A DNA stretch of 6,571 nt from Cryomorphaceae bacterium. Its GTDB lineage: Bacteria; Bacteroidota; Bacteroidia; Flavobacteriales; Schleiferiaceae. Each line of letters opens with the position of its first letter. The first letter of the stretch is position 1. A model generated the notes under the pieces. It made no database searches. It was not told the origin of the DNA and worked only from the letters and a program-made list of their open reading frames with translations. The stretch spans positions 1-6,571 of the forward strand of contig DNWN01000126.1 of NCBI GenBank assembly GCA_003507115.1. Reading direction: 5' to 3'. A program made the position numbers and the translations under genes. Of this stretch, positions 1 through 5,734 are shown in pieces.

Positions 1-1058
1 GCATACACGGCCCGGCTTCCGGTGCAGCCAATAGGCGGAACGAGCGACATGCCCAATTCCGGCTGAAACTGGTTGGATCCTGTCGTAATGTGAAAGCAGT
101 ACACCGGGGCACTGGCCTCGAGTTGGGCCAAATCCCCCACATTCGCCTGGTTGCCCGCAAAGGTGATCGTGGCGGGCGAGGCTCGATTCCAATACCCTTG
201 GACCACCCCATTGATTTTTATTTCGGTGCTGTCTACCGTCGGGATGACCACGAGGTAGTCCAAGCCCGTAGGGGCAATCCCCCGCGCAATCATGTATTCC
301 GAGCCAAGCAAATCCTCTGGTACCAGCTGGTCAAAACCTCCATCCTGCGAGGGGGCCCCGGAATTTTGCTTGTAGTGGTTGCCGCCCGTGGTCACCGCAA
401 TGGGCTTGTCCGCGACAATGCTCGCGCCCGCGAACTGAAAATTTTCGGCTATGGTCGTGGTGTAGGACTGCCAGGCTTGCAGCGAAAACGTCATTTGGTT
501 GGCGCCGGCCGTGTTCAATATACCGGGAGGAAGAGTGATCACAACCGTGGTATTGGGCTCTGTCGCGACCACGGAAATAAAGCCCATCGCGGCTTCTGGA
601 GCCGGATTGGCCGCGACAATTTTCGTTTGATTTCCCGCCAGGAAGGCCGTTCCCAATGCGCGCGTCCCTTTTCCTGTGACCAAGTCTTGGTTGAATACAT
701 GATTTACCCGCTGCGTGACCATGATGTCCCGATTGCTGCGCACAAAGAGGGCCGTTCGGTTCATCGGCTGATGCGCCTTGGGGAGCGAAATGGCCCCGTA
801 GGTACTCCAGAGATTGGTGATTTGACTGGAAAGCGTCAGCGTCTGCGGGACCCCTTGAAGCAGGTTGACCGTTTGGAAGTAGGTGCTGTCCGAATTGAAG
901 ACCACCACTTCCGCATCCGGAAAGGGGGTGCTCAGGGTGATCTCTTGATTTTGGTCAAGCCATTCCGGGATGGGCGGCAGGTAAAACGCCGTGTCAAGTT
1001 GCCCGTACAAAGCAGGATAGGCCCAAAGACAGATTAGAATAGAGAGGCCACGCTGCAC
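1..1058 (-). CDS. Secreted IgGFc-binding-domain surface protein, 5' part only
   Basis: Reading the minus strand from GTG at 1058 gives 352 codons without a stop, running off the window at base 1, so the C-terminus is missing. An in-frame TAA at 1064-1062 lies just upstream, so the start must be this GTG or a later non-ATG codon. Residues 1-20 (VQRGLSILICLWAYPALYGQ) look like a signal peptide. The rest resembles the IgGFc-binding N-terminal domain seen in many large Bacteroidota surface proteins: an early DTAFYLPP stretch, beta-rich segments, ADKPIAVTTGGNHYK at about 217-230, the FDQLVPEDLLGSEYM stretch at about 242-256, and ELGMSLVPPIGCTGS at about 334-348. In the family such proteins are often long and end in a type IX secretion C-terminal domain; that end is not visible here. 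The role is probably cell-surface or adhesion-related, by family analogy only. It follows the decarboxylase-like gene by 37 bp on the same strand, so it may be read through from that operon. Confidence 0.8.
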   Translation of the reverse strand, partial: MQRGLSILICLWAYPALYGQLDTAFYLPPIPEWLDQNQEITLSTPFPDAEVVVFNSDSTYFQTVNLLQGVPQTLTLSSQITNLWSTYGAISLPKAHQPMNRTALFVRSNRDIMVTQRVNHVFNQDLVTGKGTRALGTAFLAGNQTKIVAANPAPEAAMGFISVVATEPNTTVVITLPPGILNTAGANQMTFSLQAWQSYTTTIAENFQFAGASIVADKPIAVTTGGNHYKQNSGAPSQDGGFDQLVPEDLLGSEYMIARGIAPTGLDYLVVIPTVDSTEIKINGVVQGYWNRASPATITFAGNQANVGDLAQLEASAPVYCFHITTGSNQFQPELGMSLVPPIGCTGSRAVY

Positions 1059-1095
1059 CCCTTAAAGTTAAGAATACTATTTCTATGAACCGCCC

Positions 1096-2325
1096 TCAAA
1101 CAAAGGGGTTTGACCGCGGGGACAAACGGCGGATCTCGCGGGCCTCCGAATCGACCCCCAAGACGGCCGGAATGGTCCGGCTGCAATGGCGGGACCACAG
1201 TGCGTAGGCGTTGGATCCAGTGTTCAACATGAGAAGGCCATCCCCCTCTTCCAACTGCGGCAACAGCACCTCTTTTTGCAGGTAATCCCCGGCGAAACAC
1301 AAAGGCCCCGCCATATCCGTTCGCACGATTGGACGCTTTGCCGCGTCTCCCAGAGGGATAAATTCTATTCCACGGGGTTTGACATAGGCATCCCGCAGCA
1401 AAAAGTCCGCCCCCAGGTGCACATAGGCCACCCGCGTGCCCCCGCGCTGGACGGCATATTCCACATCACTGAATGCATAGCCCGTATAGAAATAGGACCA
1501 TTGGCCAAATTCTGTAATGAGTTGGTAGTTCCACAATTCCGGGCAAGTACCGCGTAGGGCTTGTGCATAGGCCATCATGGCCGAAGGGGAATCGGTGAGG
1601 ATTTCGGGCATCAAGCCGCCACCGATATCCAAGGTGTCAATACGCCGTTCCAAGCCCGCATTCGCTAACAATCCATTTGCCTCCTGGGCCAAATCCACTA
1701 CGGAGCGGATGGCCGATACCGCCGATTCGGTCCGAGCCATGGAGCTCCCTGAATGCACATGAAGTTGGGTCACCGGAAAAGCCAAAATGGCCTCCAACAA
1801 GGCCGACTTCTGTGCAATGGGCACCCCAAACTTGGATTCGTCGTGGCTCACATGGTAGACGGACGGGGCGCCCGTTTCCACCATGGGATTGATGCGAATT
1901 CCCACGGGAAAATGGGGGCGGGAAGGAAGTCGATGCAGCTCTTCTAAGGTGTTGACATTGAAGCGAATGCCATGCAGTTCTTCTTGACATTGTTCAATCT
2001 CTCGACGGGTCTTTACGGGCGAATCAAAGACGATGCGCTCGGGCGGACAACCCGCTTTCCGAGCCAGCTGCACCTCTTCCATGGAAGCGGCCTCTAAGCC
2101 ATAGCCCCAGGCGACCACGCGGCGCAGAATCTCCACATGGGGTTGGGTTTTTATCGCCACCGCATGCAGTGCGCGAGGGTGTGAAAAAGCCGTCGTTAGA
2201 TGATCGAGGTAGCGCTTTTGCTGGGTCCAAGAATGAAAGAGTACGGAGGTATCCCCCTCGCCGATCCACCCTTCATGGCGAGCCGCTTCTACGGCCCAGA
2301 GAGCCTCCTCGCGTAGGGTGTTCAT
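1096..2325 (-). CDS. PLP-dependent fold type III decarboxylase-like enzyme
   Basis: This 409-residue protein has the diaminopimelate/ornithine decarboxylase architecture: a PLP-binding alanine-racemase-like barrel followed by a beta domain. Visible motifs are AIKTQP with the predicted Schiff-base lysine K59, GIRINPMV (142-149), SKFGV (164-168), HVHSGS (189-194, the PLP-stacking histidine region), DIGGGLM (233-239), GPLCFAGD with C343 and D347 (the position of the catalytic cysteine supplied by the partner subunit), and NAYALW with Y374 near the phosphate site. The usual EPGR motif is replaced by TEFGQ (271-275), so the arginine is absent; this argues against plain DapDC function. The length is normal for the family. 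Its ATG overlaps the TGA of the upstream aminotransferase-like gene (ATGA, 2325-2322), implying coupled translation and a shared pathway. The reaction is probably decarboxylation of an amino-acid-type substrate, or a related PLP reaction. Family placement is firm; substrate is unknown. Confidence 0.85.
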   Translation of the reverse strand: MNTLREEALWAVEAARHEGWIGEGDTSVLFHSWTQQKRYLDHLTTAFSHPRALHAVAIKTQPHVEILRRVVAWGYGLEAASMEEVQLARKAGCPPERIVFDSPVKTRREIEQCQEELHGIRFNVNTLEELHRLPSRPHFPVGIRINPMVETGAPSVYHVSHDESKFGVPIAQKSALLEAILAFPVTQLHVHSGSSMARTESAVSAIRSVVDLAQEANGLLANAGLERRIDTLDIGGGLMPEILTDSPSAMMAYAQALRGTCPELWNYQLITEFGQWSYFYTGYAFSDVEYAVQRGGTRVAYVHLGADFLLRDAYVKPRGIEFIPLGDAAKRPIVRTDMAGPLCFAGDYLQKEVLLPQLEEGDGLLMLNTGSNAYALWSRHCSRTIPAVLGVDSEAREIRRLSPRSNPFV

Positions 2326-3725
2326 GCCTCGAAAAGGTGTTTTACGGCCCGCTCAATGAGGCCGATAATCTGGAGATCATTGGTGGGATCAAACTGCTTC
2401 TTGGCCATTTGCTTTCGCACACTGTAAGAGCCGATGGCCAGCCGAATGAAGCTCTTTTCCCCGTACTGCACAGGTTGACCGATAAAGACGCGGTCGTAGT
2501 CCCGCAAACCCTCGTGCCGACTGAGGACCAAATAATCAAAGAGTTTTTTGAGCTCCGTATTGCTCAAGGCGCGTCCTTGGATCAAAACCATGAAACTCAC
2601 AATGCTGTCATTCGTTAACTCGATATTGGGCATGAGGCGGAAGTAGTCGCTTTGGGCTAATCGTCCGGTCACCACCTGACTCCAACGCCGAATCAAATCA
2701 TTCGCTTCTTCTTGAGAGAAGGTCATGTAGGCTTCCATCTCGCGCAGCGCAATTTCCCAGCGCAAACGCAGGCCCACATTCTTGTAGGCGGGCAATTGTT
2801 CCCGCACCGCTGGCAAAGCTGTAGGAAAGTCATAGGCCGAAAATAAACGCTCAAATCCCTTGGCTACCCCGGCAGGCTTTGCAGCCAGCAGGCTAGTCCA
2901 TTGTTTGGGCACGAGTAAAGCTCCACAGAACGGGGGGGCTTGATAAAATTTTGACCCAGTTACCATGATCATCACATTCTTCCCAATCAGTTCGTGAATC
3001 AAGGTTCGGTCCGTGCGGAATTGGCACATATCGACGACCCACATGACCCCTTCCCGGAATTCATCGATGATGGCCAAGTCGTCCTTGATGCCCGACTTGC
3101 TCCCAAAGACCAAGTTACCGACCAAAGGTTGTCCTGGATGCTTGGCAATCAAGTCGCGAATAGCTTGCTTTCGGTCCACAATATGCCCCGATGCCGCTCG
3201 AGCATCTAAAAAATGCACCCGGGCATGAAGATTTTTTGCAACGACCTCGCCCATCGGAATCCGCTCGCCAAATTGATTCCATTCGGCATAATATGTGTTT
3301 TCGGCAGCAGCTTTGGATCCCGATCCTAATTCTTCCGGACAAGAAACAATGTTGATGATTTCTTGCCCCGGATGAAGGATCGCCTGAAATAATAGTGGCA
3401 AGTACATCATGTCGCTGCCACTCGGGCCAAAATATACATGAAACTGATCCCCTTCTGTCTCCCTCAAGAGGGCCTGCAAACGCTTGGCTTGATCCTTCAC
3501 CAAGGCATTGTGGCGTTCATCCGAGTAGGTCTCCATGAAATCCACAGCCGTTTGATAGCCCGAGGGTGTCAAGGTTCCGCAGGTACATGATCCGCGGTGA
3601 AAAAGGCCCGCATAGTTCAGCGGGTTGAGGTGGTATTTGTTCGCATTCGTTTCAGGACGAAGAAAAATGCGTTCATCACAACCGGACGTCAGAATATCTA
3701 AAAGCGTGGCATCATCCGAAGACAT
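2322..3725 (-). CDS. PLP-dependent fold type I aminotransferase-like enzyme
   Basis: The protein has 467 residues from ATG 3725; an in-frame TTG at 3734 would add three, but the ATG is preferred. It has the layout of the aspartate-aminotransferase fold: FGPSGSDMMYLP near 99-110 fits the cofactor phosphate-binding loop, WVVDMCQFR (229-237) supplies the aspartate (D232) expected to pair with the PLP pyridine nitrogen, and VTGSKFYQAPPFCGALLVP (255-273) carries the predicted Schiff-base lysine K259. The surroundings of the lysine most resemble class V aminotransferase/cysteine-desulfurase-like proteins, but I do not recognise a characterised member. Several cysteines (C47 and C49 in GSCTCGT, C129, C234, C267) may be structural or functional. 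The stop codon of the upstream DUF6695-like gene ends 12 bp before this ATG, and the 3' end overlaps the decarboxylase-like gene by 4 bp, so the three form one transcription unit. Transaminase, lyase or desulfurase activity are all possible. Confidence 0.82.
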   Translation of the reverse strand: MSSDDATLLDILTSGCDERIFLRPETNANKYHLNPLNYAGLFHRGSCTCGTLTPSGYQTAVDFMETYSDERHNALVKDQAKRLQALLRETEGDQFHVYFGPSGSDMMYLPLLFQAILHPGQEIINIVSCPEELGSGSKAAAENTYYAEWNQFGERIPMGEVVAKNLHARVHFLDARAASGHIVDRKQAIRDLIAKHPGQPLVGNLVFGSKSGIKDDLAIIDEFREGVMWVVDMCQFRTDRTLIHELIGKNVMIMVTGSKFYQAPPFCGALLVPKQWTSLLAAKPAGVAKGFERLFSAYDFPTALPAVREQLPAYKNVGLRLRWEIALREMEAYMTFSQEEANDLIRRWSQVVTGRLAQSDYFRLMPNIELTNDSIVSFMVLIQGRALSNTELKKLFDYLVLSRHEGLRDYDRVFIGQPVQYGEKSFIRLAIGSYSVRKQMAKKQFDPTNDLQIIGLIERAVKHLFEA

Positions 3726-3737
3726 CAAAGTCAATAT

Positions 3738-4778
3738 TTAAAGGATTCGGCGACAACGAAGTCGCTCATTGGTTAATTTATTCGCTAAGGTTAGCCAGGC
3801 AAAATGGGTGTCGTGTACGAGATGAACTTTCCCCTCGAGAAAATTTTGGGACCATTCGGGGTCACACTGGTAGTCCGCGGTGAACTCCACGACGCCCTCC
3901 AAATTGATTCGGCTCATTTGCAGGCGATCCTCCGCAATGACGCGAACATCATGCCAAGCGCCTTCGCCGATGCCCCCTAAATAGGTTGCCCATTCGGGCA
4001 AGCCCGCTGGAAGGTGGTCCGGTTCCTGCAATTGCCCTACGCGGGTATCGGGCGGGAGTTGCGCCGCTTTACTGCGGCGAAAAGCATACGTGATTTTCTC
4101 GAGAATATCCGTCAGCGCATGTCCCATGGGGCGTTGGTGCCATTCACCTTGGCCCTGGTGCCAAATGATGAATCGTCCCGAGCTCGCTCCAGCAATGACA
4201 TTGAAATAAGGGGATGGTGCCAAGGTCACCGGGTAGCGAAATTTTCGGTAAGCGCGGGAGGCCGGATCGAGCGCGGCTAGTATGGTCGTCGCCACAAAGC
4301 GGGCGCAGTTCGATTGCTTACGATCCAAACCATTGTAGCCCATGTACCCTTTTTCTTGTAAGTTCCGGGCAAAGGCCAGGGCCTTTTCAACATCTCCGCC
4401 GTAAAAAATGGAGGCGAACATTCGGCCCTCCCCATGGGTGGCCGCTTTCTTTTGTTCCAACTCCTGCAACAATTCTTCGAAGTTGGCCAGTTGGCCGTGC
4501 TCATCCCATCTGGGTCTTGCTTCAAGGGCTAATTTGGGGTCCGTTTCCTCACTGCGCGGACGGCCCATGATTCGAGGCGTCAAGTATCGCCCAAAATCGA
4601 AATATCGAAACGCATCATGTTCTACGAGAACCATGCCCGCATGGCCCACCATCAAATTCACGTTCCGAATGAGCCCCAATTTTCGGAGATATGCCCAAAT
4701 TTTTTCAGATCCTCGAGCCGTCATTTCGGGCCATGCCAAGGGAATGATGGCAGAATGACGTTGGGAAGAACTGGACAT
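3738..4778 (-). CDS. DUF6695-like protein, putative papain-like thiol hydrolase
   Basis: This cytoplasmic-looking protein has 346 residues from ATG 4778, with no signal peptide or membrane segment. From memory it matches a Bacteroidota family of unknown function (DUF6695): an N-terminal AWPEMTARGSEK block (15-26), VGHAGMVLVE (44-53), YFDFGRY (59-65), GRPRSEETDP (72-81), SNCARFV (156-162) and LGGIGEGAWHDV (267-278). The order of a histidine in a GHA-beta-strand block (H46), a YFDFGRY strand, then a cysteine at the start of a helix (C158 in NCARF) recalls circularly permuted NlpC/P60 or PPPDE-type thiol peptidases; this is inference from motif order. An upstream ATG at 4862 would add 28 residues that do not resemble the family and would cover the divergent promoter region, so 4778 is preferred. 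It is the first gene of the leftward operon with the two PLP enzymes, suggesting it processes their substrate or product. Substrate unknown. Confidence 0.75.
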   Translation of the reverse strand: MSSSSQRHSAIIPLAWPEMTARGSEKIWAYLRKLGLIRNVNLMVGHAGMVLVEHDAFRYFDFGRYLTPRIMGRPRSEETDPKLALEARPRWDEHGQLANFEELLQELEQKKAATHGEGRMFASIFYGGDVEKALAFARNLQEKGYMGYNGLDRKQSNCARFVATTILAALDPASRAYRKFRYPVTLAPSPYFNVIAGASSGRFIIWHQGQGEWHQRPMGHALTDILEKITYAFRRSKAAQLPPDTRVGQLQEPDHLPAGLPEWATYLGGIGEGAWHDVRVIAEDRLQMSRINLEGVVEFTADYQCDPEWSQNFLEGKVHLVHDTHFAWLTLANKLTNERLRCRRIL

Positions 4779-4782
4779 AATG

Positions 4783-4813
4783 CAAAGATGCGCGATAGCC
4801 GTATGCCATGCAA
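4783..4813 (-). promoter_or_regulatory. Candidate promoter of the leftward operon
   Basis: On the minus strand, TTG (4813-4811) and CATCTTTG (4790-4783) are separated by 20 bp. This fits the Bacteroidota TTG-N17-23-TAnnTTTG pattern with one mismatch (C for T at the first base of the -7 box). The box ends 4 bp before ATG 4778, so transcription would begin at or next to the start codon and give a leaderless or nearly leaderless message. Prediction by eye only. Confidence 0.4.
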
Positions 4814-4847
4814 GAAATCCGCCTTCACTTTTGCCCTCCGCTTGATG

Positions 4848-4863
4848 CGTGACGCAAGTCACT
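4848..4863. promoter_or_regulatory. Candidate Crp/Fnr-superfamily operator
   Basis: The 16-mer has a perfect GTGA-N6-TCAC core; only the two outer bases differ from TGTGA-N6-TCACA, the consensus for E. coli CRP. It is centred at 4855.5, roughly 41-44 bp upstream of the transcription start expected from the rightward -7-like box, the usual place for an activator that touches polymerase at the promoter. An overlapping palindrome, TGCGTGACGCA, lies at 4846-4856. No regulator gene is in the window, so the assignment is tentative. Confidence 0.35.
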
Positions 4864-4884
4864 TCGGGGACACATCATTTCTAC

Positions 4885-4892
4885 CATCTTTG
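4885..4892 (+). promoter_or_regulatory. Candidate -7 element of the rightward sulfur operon
   Basis: CATCTTTG matches TAnnTTTG except for its first base and lies 21 bp before the exporter ATG. There is no TTG at the expected -33 distance; the nearest is TTC at 4863-4865, 19 bp upstream. A weak promoter helped by an activator at the GTGA-N6-TCAC site would explain this, but it is inference. Confidence 0.25.
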
Positions 4893-4913
4893 CATCGTTA
4901 CCTCCTTGATTCT

Positions 4914-5705
4914 ATGATTATCATCGCCTACATCGCATCCTTGTTTATCGGCCTGTCCTTGGGCATTCTAGGCGGTGGTGGTTCCATTCTGACCCTCCCT
5001 GTACTCGTCTACCTGTTTGGTATTGATGCCACCGTGGCGACAGCCTATTCTCTTTTTATCGTGGGGGCCACAAGCTTGGCATCCATTGTTCCCAAGGCCC
5101 GTCAAGGAGAAGTGGATTTCGGGACGGCCCTCTATTTTGGGGCCCCTGCCGTCGTGGCCGTCTACATGACCCGCGCCTACCTCGTTCCCTTGATTCCCGA
5201 TGTCATCCTGGAAACCGCATCCTTCACCCTCACTCGAAGCACCTTCTTGATGCTCTTGTTTGCGGTCCTGATGCTGTTGGCGGCGCGAGGAATGATTGTC
5301 GGAAAGAAAGCCAGCGCACCAGCCACGGCCTTACCGACCTGGAAAAAAATTGCCGTCATTCTCGCGGAGGGATTAATTGTCGGCGTGCTAACCGGCCTGG
5401 TGGGCGCAGGCGGAGGATTTTTGATTATTCCCGCCCTAGTCCTCGTGACGGGCTTGGACATGAAGACCGCCGTGGGCACCAGCCTGACCATCATTGCTTT
5501 CAAATCCCTACTTGGTTTTACCGGGGATTTGGGGCAGTACAGCATGGATTGGAACCTACTGGGTTTGGTGACTTTAGTCGCTATCATTGGCATGGTCATC
5601 GGTACCTTTGTAAGTAAGAAAATTGATTCCAAGCCGCTCCAAAAATCTTTTGGCTGGTTTGTCCTAATTATGGGACTCTTTATTGTCGGCAAAGAATTGT
5701 TCTAA
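4914..5705 (+). CDS. TauE/SafE-family sulfite/organosulfonate exporter
   Basis: This integral membrane protein has 263 residues, typical for the family. It consists of two homologous halves, each opening with a glycine-rich loop: GLSLGILGGGGSILTLPVLV (13-32) followed by TAYSLFIVGATSLASI, and GVLTGLVGAGGGFLIIPALV (157-176) followed by GTSLTIIAFKSLLGF. About eight hydrophobic segments are visible (roughly 2-20, 27-55, 68-93, 110-130, 146-165, 168-203, 213-233 and 246-262, some holding two passes). The frame is open upstream to 4617, but that extension overlaps the divergent gene in antisense and is not membrane-like, so ATG 4914 directly before MIIIAYIASLFIGL is the start. Family members move sulfite, sulfoacetate or related anions across the inner membrane. 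The persulfide-dioxygenase-like gene 29 bp downstream, whose product would make sulfite, supports sulfur export; the exact substrate and direction are inferred. Confidence 0.9.
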   Translation: MIIIAYIASLFIGLSLGILGGGGSILTLPVLVYLFGIDATVATAYSLFIVGATSLASIVPKARQGEVDFGTALYFGAPAVVAVYMTRAYLVPLIPDVILETASFTLTRSTFLMLLFAVLMLLAARGMIVGKKASAPATALPTWKKIAVILAEGLIVGVLTGLVGAGGGFLIIPALVLVTGLDMKTAVGTSLTIIAFKSLLGFTGDLGQYSMDWNLLGLVTLVAIIGMVIGTFVSKKIDSKPLQKSFGWFVLIMGLFIVGKELF

Positions 5706-5734
5706 GATTTATCACGTTTAAAAACGCAAACACT

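Larger units (their letters stand above)
4780..4895. repeat. 11-bp inverted repeat spanning the divergent region
   Basis: ATGCAAAGATG at 4780-4790 and its exact reverse complement CATCTTTGCAT at 4885-4895 face away from each other, one arm ending 1 bp before the leftward ATG (4778) and the other 18 bp before the rightward ATG (4914). Each arm contains CATCTTTG, close to the -7 element TAnnTTTG. They may be twin promoter elements or paired operator half-sites. Confidence 0.55.

Noticed and set aside
90..1037. Plus-strand open frame of 315 codons
   Set aside because: It is antisense to the IgGFc-domain gene, whose minus-strand frame is continuous, has a signal peptide and family motifs. The plus-strand translation is rich in R, G and H with no recognisable domain.
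1063..1100. Possible promoter before the IgGFc-domain gene (TTTG at 1100-1097, TAACTTTA at 1070-1063, minus strand)
   Set aside because: The spacing of 26 bp is longer than the usual 17-23 bp and the last base of the -7 box does not match, so it is too weak to annotate.
2169..2618. Plus-strand open frame of 149 codons across the junction of the two PLP genes
   Set aside because: It is antisense to two well-supported genes and resembles no protein family.
4779..4862. 28-residue N-terminal extension of the DUF6695-like protein
   Set aside because: It would consume most of the divergent control region and lacks family similarity; ATG 4778 is directly followed by the start of the conserved block.
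4617..4913. N-terminal extension of the TauE/SafE frame
   Set aside because: The 99 added residues overlap the DUF6695-like gene and the promoter region in antisense, and are polar. The membrane protein begins naturally at ATG 4914.
5177..5692. Minus-strand open frame of 171 codons
   Set aside because: It is entirely antisense to the clear TauE/SafE gene and its translation has no domain character beyond mirrored hydrophobic codons.
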